Shown: positions 8,199 to 17,409, counted from the stretch's first letter. The stretch is DNA of 64,000 bases from Ruminococcaceae bacterium KH2T8 (GCA_900111435.1 FOIY01000006.1:1-64000), one strand, 5' to 3'. Numbers and translations are program-made. Notes: generated by a model not told the origin, from the letters alone.

Positions 8199-9176
8199 AT
8201 GTATCAAAAGTATTTGGTAACAGGCGCCGTAAGTCCTGTCGGAAAGCTCGTAGTAGACATGCTGGTTGAGAGCGGTAATTCCGTTAGAGCACTCGTTCCT
8301 CCGGATACGGATGTGTCCGAATTCGTGGAGAAGGGGGTCGAGGTCTTCGAAGGCGAGGTCTTTGAGAAGGATTCCATGAAGGATTTCTTCAAGCTCGACG
8401 ATCCGAGGCATTCCTGCCTTATCCATACTGATGAAGTCGTCTCGATCTCCGAGAAGGTCAACATCGAGATGAGAAGAGTAAACTTCACGGGCACACAGCA
8501 CATTGTCGATAATTGCCTCAAGACAAAGATCGGTCGTCTCGTATTCCTGGGTTCGGCTTATGCACTCAATCCCGGAGCAAGCCTTGAGAACTCGGTCCTT
8601 CATTTCGACAGAAGGATGGTAGAAGGTGAATATGCAAAGACAAAGGCAGAGGCTGGCGAGTATATCATCGAGAAGATCTCGCTCAATAAGCTCAATGCCG
8701 TCATGCTGCTCCCGACATTCATAATCGGTCCCGGCTACGGCGAGGATTCCGCTATCGGTAAGATCCTCAAGGGCTATCTCGAGAAGGGTATCGCCACGGT
8801 TGACGGCGGTCATGCTTTCGTAGATGTAAGAGACGTTGCGACTGCACTCCTTGCTATCTCCGAGAACGGTCAGGTGGGAGCGTCTTATGTACTTAACGGA
8901 GAGTATAAGTCAACGGAAGAGTTCTTTGATTCCGTAAAGAACATAAGCGGTTCGACGATCGATGTTAAGAAGATGCCCAAGTGGATGATGAGCAAGTCGA
9001 TGGGCAAGTTCGTTGATACATATTACAGAGTCACGAAGAAGGAAAATCCCAAGGAAGTCTATGCATTGTTCAGGAACAGTCCTACTACGGATTTCCCGAG
9101 TACGATCGCGGAGATGATCCCCGATCTTCAGATCACGAGCGTTTACGATTCGCTGAACGACGCGCTCAACACCTGA
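8199..9176 (+). CDS. NAD-dependent epimerase/dehydratase family protein
   Basis: 325 residues, starting at the ATG at 8199, which has GAGGGG seven bases upstream; the in-frame extension back to 8034 has no ribosome site and crosses the promoter region. It is an extended short-chain dehydrogenase. The nucleotide-binding start is YLVTGAVSPVGKLVVD, a variant of TGxxGxxG, followed by a catalytic-like Tyr/Lys pair in GEYAKTKAEAGEYI and a FVDVRDVATALL segment typical of the family. Such proteins act on nucleotide sugars, dihydroflavonol-type or sterol-type substrates. Neighbours do not narrow the substrate. It is transcribed alone and followed by a terminator at 9212-9245. Confidence 0.8.
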   Translation: MYQKYLVTGAVSPVGKLVVDMLVESGNSVRALVPPDTDVSEFVEKGVEVFEGEVFEKDSMKDFFKLDDPRHSCLIHTDEVVSISEKVNIEMRRVNFTGTQHIVDNCLKTKIGRLVFLGSAYALNPGASLENSVLHFDRRMVEGEYAKTKAEAGEYIIEKISLNKLNAVMLLPTFIIGPGYGEDSAIGKILKGYLEKGIATVDGGHAFVDVRDVATALLAISENGQVGASYVLNGEYKSTEEFFDSVKNISGSTIDVKKMPKWMMSKSMGKFVDTYYRVTKKENPKEVYALFRNSPTTDFPSTIAEMIPDLQITSVYDSLNDALNT

Positions 9177-9211
9177 TAAGAGAAATATCACACAACTTAT
9201 AAGGAGATGAG

Positions 9212-9245
9212 GCACCCGGTCACTTTTCGCCGGGTGCTTCTGATT
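9212..9245 (+). terminator. Rho-independent terminator after the epimerase
   Basis: GCACCCGG (9212-9219) pairs with CCGGGTGC (9230-9237) around a T-rich loop and is followed by TTCTGATT. A TATAAT at 9247-9252 directly after it is a likely -10 for the maf gene. Confidence 0.75.
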
Positions 9246-9276
9246 GTATAATATAGGTTACTTAAGGAGTACACCG

Positions 9277-9876
9277 ATGCAATTGATATTAGCCAGCGCG
9301 TCGCCGAGGCGTCGCGAACTGATGAGCCTGATCACGGATGATTTCGAAGTGATCACGGCCGATATAGATGAAAGAAAGTTAGAAGACGGATTAGGTGCAA
9401 CGGATGCACGTGAAGTATCCGTCTTTATAGCGAAAGCAAAAGCCGAAGCAGTCAGGGACATGCTCTCCGCGAAGGACAGGGAAGACAAGGTTATCGTTGC
9501 CGCCGATACATCCGTTATATCGGGCAACGAGATCATGTGGAAGCCCCTGGATAAGGAAGATGCCCGTAATATGCTCACGAAGCTCTGCGGCAAAGCTCAC
9601 AGCGTGGTCACAGGCGTGTGGATCATAGCGGGCGAGGTGAGCAAAGGCTTCAGCGAGGAGACTTTCGTGGAGTTCAATGCTTTGGACGAATTCCAGCGAA
9701 AGACTATAGAGGACTATATATCTTCCGACGACCCTTACGATAAGGCAGGTGCTTACGGTATCCAAAACGGAGGCGCCCTGCTCGTAAAAAAGGTAGACGG
9801 AGATTATTTTAATGTGGTAGGATTGCCTGTAATGGCTCTCGCCAGAGAACTGGCGTGCTTGGAGGTTAACAACTGA
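9277..9876 (+). CDS. maf: Maf-family nucleotide pyrophosphatase
   Basis: 199 residues from the ATG at 9277, chosen because AAGGAG lies at 9264-9269; the open frame reaches back to 9244 without a ribosome site. The N-terminal signature LILASASPRRRELM is diagnostic of Maf/YhdE proteins. The later ADTSVI, KPLDKEDA and GKAHSVVTGV segments and the DPYDKAGAYGIQ block match the rest of the family. Maf proteins hydrolyse non-canonical nucleoside triphosphates (dTTP/UTP or modified pyrimidines) to monophosphates and are linked to cell-division control. The stop codon overlaps the start of the next gene (TGATG), so the two genes are translationally coupled. Confidence 0.93.
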   Translation: MQLILASASPRRRELMSLITDDFEVITADIDERKLEDGLGATDAREVSVFIAKAKAEAVRDMLSAKDREDKVIVAADTSVISGNEIMWKPLDKEDARNMLTKLCGKAHSVVTGVWIIAGEVSKGFSEETFVEFNALDEFQRKTIEDYISSDDPYDKAGAYGIQNGGALLVKKVDGDYFNVVGLPVMALARELACLEVNN

Positions 9877-12014
9877 TGCAAAGCTTGACGAAAGCTGAAC
9901 ATAAAGGCCGGTCCATCGATATCTTAGTGATCGTTGCCATGATATTTGCCGTGCTTACGGCGATCGAGATCCGCTACGGTGGATATTTTTTTGTACATGA
10001 CGATAACCTTCAGTCTTATCTGTGTCTTTATAAGCATACTTTCGAAGGCTTAAAGCACGGAACGCTCTCGCTTTATAATTTCCACCAGTTCATGGGTCTT
10101 CCGTTCGTTGATGACGGACAGTCCGGTGTATTCAATCCGATCGTCTATATAGCGGTAGGATTGAGCTACTTATTCTCGGGCAATGCTTTCGCGACGATCG
10201 ACATCATGACATATTTCTATCTTGCGGCGGCAGGTATCTCGATGTATCTACTGCTCGGTAAGCTGGGTGTAAGCCGCAGTGTCAGCGTTCTCGGCGGTAT
10301 CATCTGGGCTCTCAACAGCTTTACGATCAATATGGCCAGAGCTTGGATGATCACGACGATGTTTACCGCATGGTTCCCTCTCATGCTCTTCGGAAGTATC
10401 GTCCTCATGACGAGAAGGGATCTTAAGGGCTATATCATCGCTGCGATTCCCAGAGTATTCATGTACTATACGGGTCACCCTCAGTTCTTTGTATACGGTG
10501 TACTCTTCGAGGGCATCACGATGCTCTTTTATATCCTCCTCATGAAGGAGAAGTTCGGTGTTAAGTTCATCTGCGCCGTCAGATATGCTATCAGCTACAT
10601 CCCCGTAGTTATCCTAAGTGCTCCGCTCCTTTATATCCAGTACAGAGCTACCAGATATTCGGGCGAGCGTTCCGATCAGGTCGTATGGGGTTCCTTCTCT
10701 GCCGGTAAGATGCAGATGGGTGAGGTCTTTAAGGGTCTCCTGCTTCCCTGGAAGAAGCTTCCGAGCTACGGAGTATGGACAAACTTCTGGAATATCAATG
10801 CCAATCTCGGACACGTCGGATATATCGTGCTCTATGCACTTATCCTGGTTCCCGTCATCGCGGCTGTTGTCATTGCGCACCGCAAGGGCAGAAAGCTCGT
10901 ACGCGTAATACCGTTTATCCCGGGGTGCATCATCGCATTCTTCTGGGGTACGAGTGACAGCTTCCTGAAGTTCGTCTATAAGATCCCGATGCTCAACAGG
11001 TTCCGCTTTCCTTTCAAGCTCATCCTTATCTTTGATTTCTTCCTCGTAGTCGTCGGCTGTATGCTCGTTCATATCGTAGTCGAGTATCTCTTCAATAATT
11101 CCGGGAAGTTCAAGCGTGCTGTCTTCGCTCTTCTTGTATTTGTTCAGGTCGCGAACTACGTTGTACTCTATATATTCTTCCCGGTTCCTCAGTACGGTAT
11201 CAATAACGGTGTAACTCTTCCTTATGAGTCACCTTACCTCGAAGAGCTTTCCGAAGGAAGGATAGTTACCATGGGGTACTCCATGTATTTCCCGAACGGA
11301 ACCTATGTCCCTGATAACTACTATCTTGAATCATTCGGATTCAACTACGCTACATTGTTCGGTGTGGATAACGTCCTCGGATATTCCGTATTCCTTCCCA
11401 AGGAATTCTACGGTAACCTTACGAGCCTTGGTATCGCATATTGCGAGAATGCTTCTTTCGTCGGTACACCCGAGCCCCTTGTAGATCTTATGAATCAGTA
11501 TGGAGCAAAGTGGTATATCGTTCCTAAGCTTCACAGGGATCCGTCTCTTTATCCCGAGTGTGACCTTGCGCTTCGTATCTCGGGCGTAAAGCCTTACTAC
11601 GAGACTGAGACGGCTTATATCTACAAGAATGAGAATCCGCTTCCTCTCGTATATCCGGTAAGCGAGATCAACGCATTTGATACTGTTTCTTTCGAAGAGA
11701 ATATCAACGATGTAACTGCTCATACGACAGCTGATTTCAAGGCTGACGACGTGGCAATGATCTATACATATCTTTACAGGCTCCACGCTTATGTTGACGG
11801 CGAGGAGGTTGAGCTTCGCCAGAGCGCAGACAGAACACATCTTCTCGTTGCAGTTCCCGACGGAGCTCACGAGATCGTCTTAAGATATGAAGATGAAAGA
11901 CTTTGGGAGTGCTTCGGACTTGCAGTAGTATCGATGACGATCTTCTGCTTCGGAATGAACTTCCTTATCTCAAAGACTAAGTTCAAGACATCGTCTGACG
12001 AAGGAATCCTTTGA
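9876..12014 (+). CDS. YfhO-family multi-pass membrane protein (GT-C-like)
   Basis: 712 residues with about a dozen hydrophobic segments and a C-terminal globular part ending in one more membrane segment. After the first membrane helix comes the acidic pair in FFVHDDNLQSYL, then FHQFMGLPFVDDGQSGVFNPI, both characteristic of YfhO proteins and of GT-C lipid-linked glycosyltransferases. Firmicute YfhO homologues take part in glycosylation of cell-surface polymers such as lipoteichoic acid. The donor and acceptor are not evident here. The start overlaps the maf stop and GGAGG lies at 9861-9865. The last 32 bases overlap the convergent GGDEF/EAL gene. Confidence 0.85.
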   Translation: MQSLTKAEHKGRSIDILVIVAMIFAVLTAIEIRYGGYFFVHDDNLQSYLCLYKHTFEGLKHGTLSLYNFHQFMGLPFVDDGQSGVFNPIVYIAVGLSYLFSGNAFATIDIMTYFYLAAAGISMYLLLGKLGVSRSVSVLGGIIWALNSFTINMARAWMITTMFTAWFPLMLFGSIVLMTRRDLKGYIIAAIPRVFMYYTGHPQFFVYGVLFEGITMLFYILLMKEKFGVKFICAVRYAISYIPVVILSAPLLYIQYRATRYSGERSDQVVWGSFSAGKMQMGEVFKGLLLPWKKLPSYGVWTNFWNINANLGHVGYIVLYALILVPVIAAVVIAHRKGRKLVRVIPFIPGCIIAFFWGTSDSFLKFVYKIPMLNRFRFPFKLILIFDFFLVVVGCMLVHIVVEYLFNNSGKFKRAVFALLVFVQVANYVVLYIFFPVPQYGINNGVTLPYESPYLEELSEGRIVTMGYSMYFPNGTYVPDNYYLESFGFNYATLFGVDNVLGYSVFLPKEFYGNLTSLGIAYCENASFVGTPEPLVDLMNQYGAKWYIVPKLHRDPSLYPECDLALRISGVKPYYETETAYIYKNENPLPLVYPVSEINAFDTVSFEENINDVTAHTTADFKADDVAMIYTYLYRLHAYVDGEEVELRQSADRTHLLVAVPDGAHEIVLRYEDERLWECFGLAVVSMTIFCFGMNFLISKTKFKTSSDEGIL

Positions 12015-13833
12015 CCTTATCTTCGGTCATGGGATCGCACAGATATTTACCCTGAAAGAGCTTACAACCGAAAGATACGAGTGAATCGAACTGTTCCTTG
12101 GTTCCTACGCCCGTAGCATCTACCGGTACGTCTATCTCATTAAGAAGAGAGATGATCGAATTGGTAAGGACTCTTGCTGCGGACCCTTCCTTGAGGTCAG
12201 AAGTGAAGTGACCGTCGAGCTTTACGATAGATACCGGCAGGAGAGGGATATTATTGAGCGAAGAATATCCGCGGCCGAAATTATCGAGTGTGATGGTAAC
12301 ACCGGTCGATGAGAAACTGTCAAGGAGCGACTGGATATCCTGAACGTTGGAGATAAGGCTCTCCTCAGGTATATCGAGGATGACATTTCTGATATCGAAT
12401 CCGATCTCTTCCTGAAGCTTCATGAAATCATTGCATACATTACCGTTACGAAGCTGGATGGTTGACATATTGATCGCCATCGTAAGCTCGGGATAATCCT
12501 TATTGATCTCCTTGAGCTTCGTAAGAGCCATCTTCATGGCGAGATTACCGATCTTATAGATGTGACCTGTTCTCTCTGCTGCCGCGATGAACTCAAAGTT
12601 ATTGATTATTCCGAAAGATGCATTATTCCATCTTACGAAAGCCTCGAATCCCTTGATCACCTTGTCCTTCGTAAAGACAGGCTGATATACCATGTAGATC
12701 TCATTGTTGGCGATCGCATTGTCGAACATCACGGAGAGTTTCTCCAGAGGCATATCGTCGAGTCCTGCAGCCGTATCGAGCCTGAAATCCGTATGGTATC
12801 TCTTCTTGTCGAGACCTGTAGTAAAAGCTTCGTTCATTGCTATCTCGGCGCATCCGAGCAGATCGCCCGGGAATCTGGCGTCATCGGGATATACCGAATA
12901 ACCGGCTCTTACCTTACTGATAAGATGACCGTCGGTATTGCTCAGGGCATCCTCGGCGGCAAAGCAAAGGCTGTCGATATACGCGTCCATCTCGTTATCG
13001 GTACCGGTCTTACGACTGATGATAACGAACTCCGTTCCCGTAATGCGTCCGACCATATCCTGAGGATCGGCACTTTCCCTGATCCTGTGAGCCATGCTTT
13101 GGATAAAGAGGTCGATAGCTCTGTGTCCGATATTCCTGTTGAACTTCTCGTTCTGAGTAGCTGACAGATATATAACGGTGATGGGACCGGGCGTAAAATC
13201 ATTCGATACATGAGACTGGGAGTAATTGATCCTGTCTTCTATCAAAGTGTCGAGATGCTCGATGAGCTTTGCTCTGTCGGGAAGAGTAGTAAGAGGGTCG
13301 ATCGATGCGTTTTTTGACATCTTGAGAGTCTCGGAGATATCAGGCGTATCCTTGATAGACTCATGCTTTACGATAAGGCTTGTCCTCTGCATATTGGGCT
13401 GCTGATTTAAGACGGTAGTCTCGCTCTCGATCCTTCGGGATTGCTCCTCGTCTATCCTGAGCCTGAGCTTATTCATCTTCTCGGCCATTCTCTTAGTGAA
13501 TATCTGGAACAGCAACACGACGGTAAGTGATACCAGCGCTATTCCGAGCTGATAGAGATATGCAGTATTCGGCGACGTATTATAGCTGTAGATGTATACC
13601 AGGATCTGAAACATATTAAACGACATGCCCACGATAAATCCCGGTGTTCCGAGCGTGATGTTTAAAAGGAATATGACTATCAGAGCCGTGAAAGAAGAAA
13701 ACAGCTTGATATATGCTTCCGAAGACATGCTCTGAATGACCATCAGGCCGATAAAGGCGATGGACAGGGCCGTCATACTGAATAAGAAGCTCGAACGCTT
13801 CTTGCAAAAAATGTTACCTACATCGTAATCCAT
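11983..13833 (-). CDS. Membrane GGDEF/EAL protein with degenerate catalytic motifs
   Basis: 616 residues. Residues about 15-115 contain about four membrane segments, followed by a short coiled stretch (KMNKLRLRIDEEQSRR). The GGDEF-like domain (about 180-340) retains DPLTTLPDR but its signature reads RITGTEFVI instead of GGDEF, so diguanylate cyclase activity is unlikely. The EAL-like domain (about 360-615) has EAFVRW for EALxRW, INMS retained, DNFGRG in place of DDFGTG, and a conserved KLDGHF. Glu and Lys are kept but the second Asp of the DD pair is Asn, so phosphodiesterase activity is doubtful. It is probably a c-di-GMP-binding receptor or scaffold rather than an enzyme, which remains inference. 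It converges on the YfhO gene with 32 bases of overlap. Confidence 0.85.
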   Translation of the reverse strand: MDYDVGNIFCKKRSSFLFSMTALSIAFIGLMVIQSMSSEAYIKLFSSFTALIVIFLLNITLGTPGFIVGMSFNMFQILVYIYSYNTSPNTAYLYQLGIALVSLTVVLLFQIFTKRMAEKMNKLRLRIDEEQSRRIESETTVLNQQPNMQRTSLIVKHESIKDTPDISETLKMSKNASIDPLTTLPDRAKLIEHLDTLIEDRINYSQSHVSNDFTPGPITVIYLSATQNEKFNRNIGHRAIDLFIQSMAHRIRESADPQDMVGRITGTEFVIISRKTGTDNEMDAYIDSLCFAAEDALSNTDGHLISKVRAGYSVYPDDARFPGDLLGCAEIAMNEAFTTGLDKKRYHTDFRLDTAAGLDDMPLEKLSVMFDNAIANNEIYMVYQPVFTKDKVIKGFEAFVRWNNASFGIINNFEFIAAAERTGHIYKIGNLAMKMALTKLKEINKDYPELTMAINMSTIQLRNGNVCNDFMKLQEEIGFDIRNVILDIPEESLISNVQDIQSLLDSFSSTGVTITLDNFGRGYSSLNNIPLLPVSIVKLDGHFTSDLKEGSAARVLTNSIISLLNEIDVPVDATGVGTKEQFDSLVSFGCKLFQGKYLCDPMTEDKVKGFLRQTMS

Positions 13834-13884
13834 ACTTACATTATCCGTTATCTTTTTTGCGTAAAAATGAACAAACGAAAGCGA

Positions 13885-14568
13885 TCATGTTAATGTTCTC
13901 CAGTCTTCGACACAATAATCGCTTGTTCTTACCATTTCCTGCCATTGTTTGCCGTGATCGCATCCTATGTCGTCATACACGGCGCACGTTCTGAATCCCC
14001 CTGATGATGCTCCTCTGATCGCAACGGGAATGTCCTCGAATACCAGACATCTCTCAGGGGCTATACCGATAGCATCAGATGTCAGAAGATATATATGAGG
14101 CTCACTCTTATTGACGCCTGTCCCGACGTCCTCCAAGGTGATCAGCTTATCTATGAGATCGAGGATATGGTTCGATGACAGTGCAGCCTCGGCATTGGCA
14201 TAAGAAAGAGCCGTTGCACAGGCGATCTTAAGACCAGCCTCGTGAGCTTTCTTTATATATTCGAAAGATCCTGCCTTCAGACGGATGCTGTTCTTATAGG
14301 CTTCGAATACCATCCGGTTCCATTCATCCATTATCTCTTCGGGTGACTCTTCGAGCGAGAATTGCTCCTTGGTATATACGGCGCCTTCTTCGATCGAAAC
14401 GCTCTTTACAAAGTCGGTGTATTCGGGCGTAACGGAGTATCCTCTTTTTGAGAGGAATTCTTCGTCCACGCGATTCCAAAGTGACATCGAATCCAGTATC
14501 GTACCGTCAAGATCTATTATCAGAGCATCGTATTTTCCGACGATCTCACTAATGTTCGGAAGCTTCAT
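13885..14568 (-). CDS. HAD-superfamily phosphatase, beta-phosphoglucomutase-like
   Basis: 227 residues if translation starts at the ATG at 14568 (MKLPNISEIVGKYDALIIDLDGT). The open frame extends further upstream to 14709 but that part is hydrophobic, overlaps the divergent esterase gene, and is unlikely to be translated. Motif I is DLDGT, motif II is likely the ATALS segment, motif III is a Lys in the following KLITLEDVG region, and motif IV is VFEDIPVAIRGA. The helical cap between motifs I and II places it in HAD subfamily IA, which includes beta-phosphoglucomutase and small phosphosugar phosphatases. Substrate is not readable. A TATAAT lies only a few bases before the ATG, so the message may be nearly leaderless. 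Confidence 0.8.
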   Translation of the reverse strand: MKLPNISEIVGKYDALIIDLDGTILDSMSLWNRVDEEFLSKRGYSVTPEYTDFVKSVSIEEGAVYTKEQFSLEESPEEIMDEWNRMVFEAYKNSIRLKAGSFEYIKKAHEAGLKIACATALSYANAEAALSSNHILDLIDKLITLEDVGTGVNKSEPHIYLLTSDAIGIAPERCLVFEDIPVAIRGASSGGFRTCAVYDDIGCDHGKQWQEMVRTSDYCVEDWRTLT

Positions 14569-14603
14569 AAGGATTATTATAAACAAAAGGCTTTTAAATG
14601 AAA

Positions 14604-14632
14604 TTGACAATATTATGACTTCGTGAAATATT
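14604..14632 (+). promoter_or_regulatory. Promoter of the esterase gene at 14667
   Basis: TTGACA (14604-14609) is followed after 17 bases by AATATT (14627-14632), or after 18 by ATATTA. Consensus -35, weak -10. Distance to the start codon is about 35 bases. Confidence 0.5.
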
Positions 14633-14666
14633 AGTAGAAATATCCGAAATAAGCGAGGATGCCGCG

Positions 14667-15524
14667 ATGGGAATACTTGAAGCAAAAGCCGAAGCCGAGC
14701 GTAAGACATTCATAAAGAACTGTATCGGTTTTGATACGCCCAGACTTGAATCTGAAACGTATCCGGACGGACTCGATAATGAGTTCGATCTCGAGTATTC
14801 AGCCGGGCTCACCTTGGATATATATACTCCCCAAGCGGCCAGGGAAGGACACGCATTTCTCCTTGTCCACGGAGGCGCTTTCGTATACGGACATAAGGAA
14901 CTCGATAAGTGCTTCGGTATGCATCTGGCATTAAAGTCCGGAATAAGAGTCGTTAATATCAACTACACCCTTATGCCCGATAACGATCTTCACGGATTAT
15001 TGTCTCAGATCATGAAGGCCGTCCGATTCATTCAGGAAAGACTTCATATCGAACATATACATACAGTCGGTGACTCGGCAGGCGGATATCTCTCACTTAT
15101 AACATCGATGCTCATAAATTCCGAAGTGATGCGAAAAGAGTGCGGACTTGATGCTCACATATCCGCAACGGCCGACAGCGCCAACATGATATGCGGACTT
15201 TATAAGACATCCCCGAGGACTTTCGCCGGGATCTATTTTGACCGCGAAGGCAAGATGCCTTCTTATATCTACGACCTTTCAAAGGCTGTCACGAGATTCG
15301 GATGTCCCAGAGCCGTACTCGTGACGGGAGATAAGGATTTCCTCGAAAAGGAGAATATAGGATTCGAAAAGTTCCTAAAGGACGCCGGGATCCCCGTGAA
15401 GTTCATGGATGCGGTATCTGCTGACGGCAGGGACATGTTCCATGTATATCCTATAGCCAACCCCACGTGGCCTGAGGGCGAAAAAACGATACAGATGATC
15501 TCCGATAACGCTAACGGAAGATAA
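14667..15524 (+). CDS. Alpha/beta-hydrolase, HSL-type carboxylesterase
   Basis: 285 residues, no signal peptide. The oxyanion-hole motif HGGAF and the nucleophile elbow GDSAGG place it in the hormone-sensitive-lipase-like (BD-FAE/family IV) esterases. A likely catalytic Asp is in VTGDKDFL and a His is in MFHVYP near the end. It should hydrolyse small esters in the cytoplasm; the natural substrate is unknown. A consensus -35 at 14604 and a GCGAGG-like ribosome site lie upstream. Transcription converges on ribU, with a hairpin at 15522-15551 between them. Confidence 0.82.
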   Translation: MGILEAKAEAERKTFIKNCIGFDTPRLESETYPDGLDNEFDLEYSAGLTLDIYTPQAAREGHAFLLVHGGAFVYGHKELDKCFGMHLALKSGIRVVNINYTLMPDNDLHGLLSQIMKAVRFIQERLHIEHIHTVGDSAGGYLSLITSMLINSEVMRKECGLDAHISATADSANMICGLYKTSPRTFAGIYFDREGKMPSYIYDLSKAVTRFGCPRAVLVTGDKDFLEKENIGFEKFLKDAGIPVKFMDAVSADGRDMFHVYPIANPTWPEGEKTIQMISDNANGR

Positions 15525-15551
15525 AAAGGCCTCCGATATCTCGGAGACCTT
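15522..15551 (-). terminator. Terminator of ribU, possibly bidirectional
   Basis: AAGGCCTCCGA (15526-15536) pairs with TCGGAGACCTT (15541-15551). On the minus strand it is followed by a run of five T, so it serves ribU best; on the plus strand the T tract is poorer. Confidence 0.75.
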
Positions 15552-15577
15552 GTAATTTGTATTCTCGATTCGAAAGA

Positions 15578-16213
15578 TTATTTCTGTGTCTGATTGGCGA
15601 TCCTGTTGATCAGGTTCGAGATCGGCTTATATACCCAGAAAGTGATGAATGATACTACCGTTCCCTTAAAGAGATTGAAAGGGAGGAATCCCCAGAGGAT
15701 CAGGCTGTTCTTTGTAGTGATAAGGGGATTTACCGCATTACTCATAGCTACGATAGCCTCTGTAGGGAAGTTCAATACCTTACCGTAAAGAGGAAGCGTA
15801 ACGAAGAAGTTCAAAGGGCATGCGATAACTGCAAGTGCCAATGTTGCAACGAGCATGGAGATGACAGCTCCTTTTCGCGTCTTGATCTTCTTATAGACTG
15901 AACCTGCAGTGAAGACATAGATACTCCCAGTAAGGAAGTTTGAAGCTTCACCGATACCCATTGTTCCCGTTGCGGGAAGGTGGATAAGGTTCTTAAGAAG
16001 TTCGATCACTACGCCGTATATGGGACCGAGTGCGAAAGAACCGATGAGCACGGGCACCTCGGAGAAGTCGAACTTCAAGAACGGCGGCATGAAGGGCAGC
16101 GGGATCTCAAGATACATGAGTACTACTGCGAGAGCCGTCATGATGGCTGTACAGGTGATCTTAGTGATCATTACCCTGCGCGTGGATACAGTGGTGGTGG
16201 AAATTTCTGACAT
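15578..16213 (-). CDS. ribU: Riboflavin ECF transporter S component RibU
   Basis: 211 residues with about six membrane helices. The riboflavin-specific segment PPFLKFDFSEVPVLIGSFALGP and the following VIELLKNLIHLP are typical of RibU, the substrate-binding subunit of an energy-coupling-factor transporter. The shared ECF module (two ATPases and the T protein) is not in this window. The FMN riboswitch upstream confirms the assignment: high FMN should switch the gene off. It is a single-gene unit with its own promoter (16379-16407) and terminator. Confidence 0.93.
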   Translation of the reverse strand: MSEISTTTVSTRRVMITKITCTAIMTALAVVLMYLEIPLPFMPPFLKFDFSEVPVLIGSFALGPIYGVVIELLKNLIHLPATGTMGIGEASNFLTGSIYVFTAGSVYKKIKTRKGAVISMLVATLALAVIACPLNFFVTLPLYGKVLNFPTEAIVAMSNAVNPLITTKNSLILWGFLPFNLFKGTVVSFITFWVYKPISNLINRIANQTQK

Positions 16214-16221
16214 AAAAAAAC

Positions 16222-16370
16222 AACTCCTTCCATCCGGACTTTACCGTCGGCCACGGGATCTCACCGTGTCAGTCCCGCCTTGATAAAGATTTGACGGGAG
16301 TTGCGGGCTTACCACATGAGCTATGGCTCAGGGCTCACCGCCGGTCGAGGAATCACACCTCGCCTTGGAT
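16222..16370 (-). promoter_or_regulatory. FMN riboswitch (RFN element)
   Basis: Minus-strand sequence shows the hallmark RFN segments: GATTCCTCGACCGGCGGT near the 5' end, GAGCCC, the middle arms, and CCGACGGTAAAGTCCGGATGG immediately before the ribU ribosome site (GGAGTTG). The closeness of the 3' end to the ribosome site suggests control of translation initiation rather than termination. Confidence 0.95.
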
Positions 16371-16378
16371 ACGCGGTC

Positions 16379-16407
16379 ATTATAATCGTATCGAAGGAAT
16401 TGTTCAA
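16379..16407 (-). promoter_or_regulatory. Promoter of the FMN riboswitch/ribU transcript
   Basis: Minus strand TTGAAC (16402-16407), 17-base spacer, TATAAT (16379-16384). It sits between the stop of the carboxypeptidase gene and the riboswitch. Confidence 0.75.
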
Positions 16408-16417
16408 GTATATATGC

Positions 16418-17314
16418 TCACTCGTCCCAGGGGACTACCTGAGCTACTCCGTAGTATGCTTCGAGTGACATATCGTTCTCGTAAAGATAAGTAGCGAGCT
16501 CAACGCCGACGTATCTATAATGCCAGGCTTCCTGACCGTATCCGGTCTCGTAAGCATACTCGAGCTGATAGCGTCTGATGAACCCGTATTCGTGGCAGTG
16601 TTCGTTGACCCACTGGCCTGTTGTAGTCTCGCCGAACTCATCGAGGATCTCGTAGACGCCTTCGGGTGTGATGTCGAGAGCGAGTCCCAGCTGATGCTCA
16701 GATCTTCCGGGCCATGCATTCTTCTGGCAGGCGAAAGCGGTGCCGCGAAGGTTAGCAGATCTGTAGAAGAGGTATTCCTGGATGTTGGAATCCCTATAAC
16801 CCGACACCAGGAAGAGTCCCTGGCCTGTAGCTTCTTTGCAGGCGTCGTACATCGCATTCCAGGCGTCACAGGCTTCTGACCTGAGCTGCTGATCCATGGA
16901 GTGGGGAGCATCGACAAGGTCGTCAGGCTCATAGTCCAGGGGGAGAGCGTAGTACTTGTTTACTACCACGGTGATGTCATCGGGGTTCGTTATGACCTCT
17001 GCTCTTACAGATCTCGGATCAACAAATCCGTTGTACCATACTTCTTCGTATTGAGGTTCGATATATTCGGGGACAGGAGTCGGTACGGGTGTCGGAGAAG
17101 GTGACGGAGTGGGCGAGGGAGACGGTGTAGGCGTCGGCTCTGCCGTCGTAGTAGTAACTGCCGCTGTTGTCGCGGACGTTTCCGTCGGAGGCGGTGTCTT
17201 CTTCGAGCAGCCTGTTACGGGACACAATAAAGCGGCGACCGTTATGGTCACCGCGAGCTGTATCAGTCTGCTTCCGGTATCACTTATTCTCATATTTTCC
17301 GAATGTGCTTTCAT
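16418..17314 (-). CDS. D-alanyl-D-alanine carboxypeptidase lipoprotein (VanY/M15B)
   Basis: 298 residues. An N-terminal hydrophobic segment ends in a lipobox-like VTGC (Cys36), followed by a Thr-rich stretch and a Pro-Ser/Thr-Pro linker to about residue 78, so the enzyme is probably a membrane-anchored lipoprotein. The C-terminal part is a peptidase M15B domain: SGYRDSNIQ, the zinc-binding SEHQLGLALDI (His and Asp ligands) and EAWHYRYVG (catalytic Glu, His ligand). Such enzymes trim the terminal D-Ala of peptidoglycan stem peptides. Start could also be the internal Met at residue 8; neither ATG has an ideal ribosome site. A TATAAT on the minus strand at 17354-17359 is a candidate promoter. 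Confidence 0.9.
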   Translation of the reverse strand: MKAHSENMRISDTGSRLIQLAVTITVAALLCPVTGCSKKTPPPTETSATTAAVTTTTAEPTPTPSPSPTPSPSPTPVPTPVPEYIEPQYEEVWYNGFVDPRSVRAEVITNPDDITVVVNKYYALPLDYEPDDLVDAPHSMDQQLRSEACDAWNAMYDACKEATGQGLFLVSGYRDSNIQEYLFYRSANLRGTAFACQKNAWPGRSEHQLGLALDITPEGVYEILDEFGETTTGQWVNEHCHEYGFIRRYQLEYAYETGYGQEAWHYRYVGVELATYLYENDMSLEAYYGVAQVVPWDE

Positions 17315-17403
17315 ATCCTATACGCAAAAACAAGAATGAAAATTCTTTTGACTATTATACACTAATTCACTAAATATCCACTAACAACACCTTTGGAATT
17401 TGC

Positions 17404-17409
17404 TATAAT
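17404..17409 (+). promoter_or_regulatory. Extended -10 of the glmU-pth-mfd operon
   Basis: TATAAT preceded by TGC, an extended -10 site, about 42 bases before the glmU start. No good -35 hexamer is visible. Confidence 0.55.
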
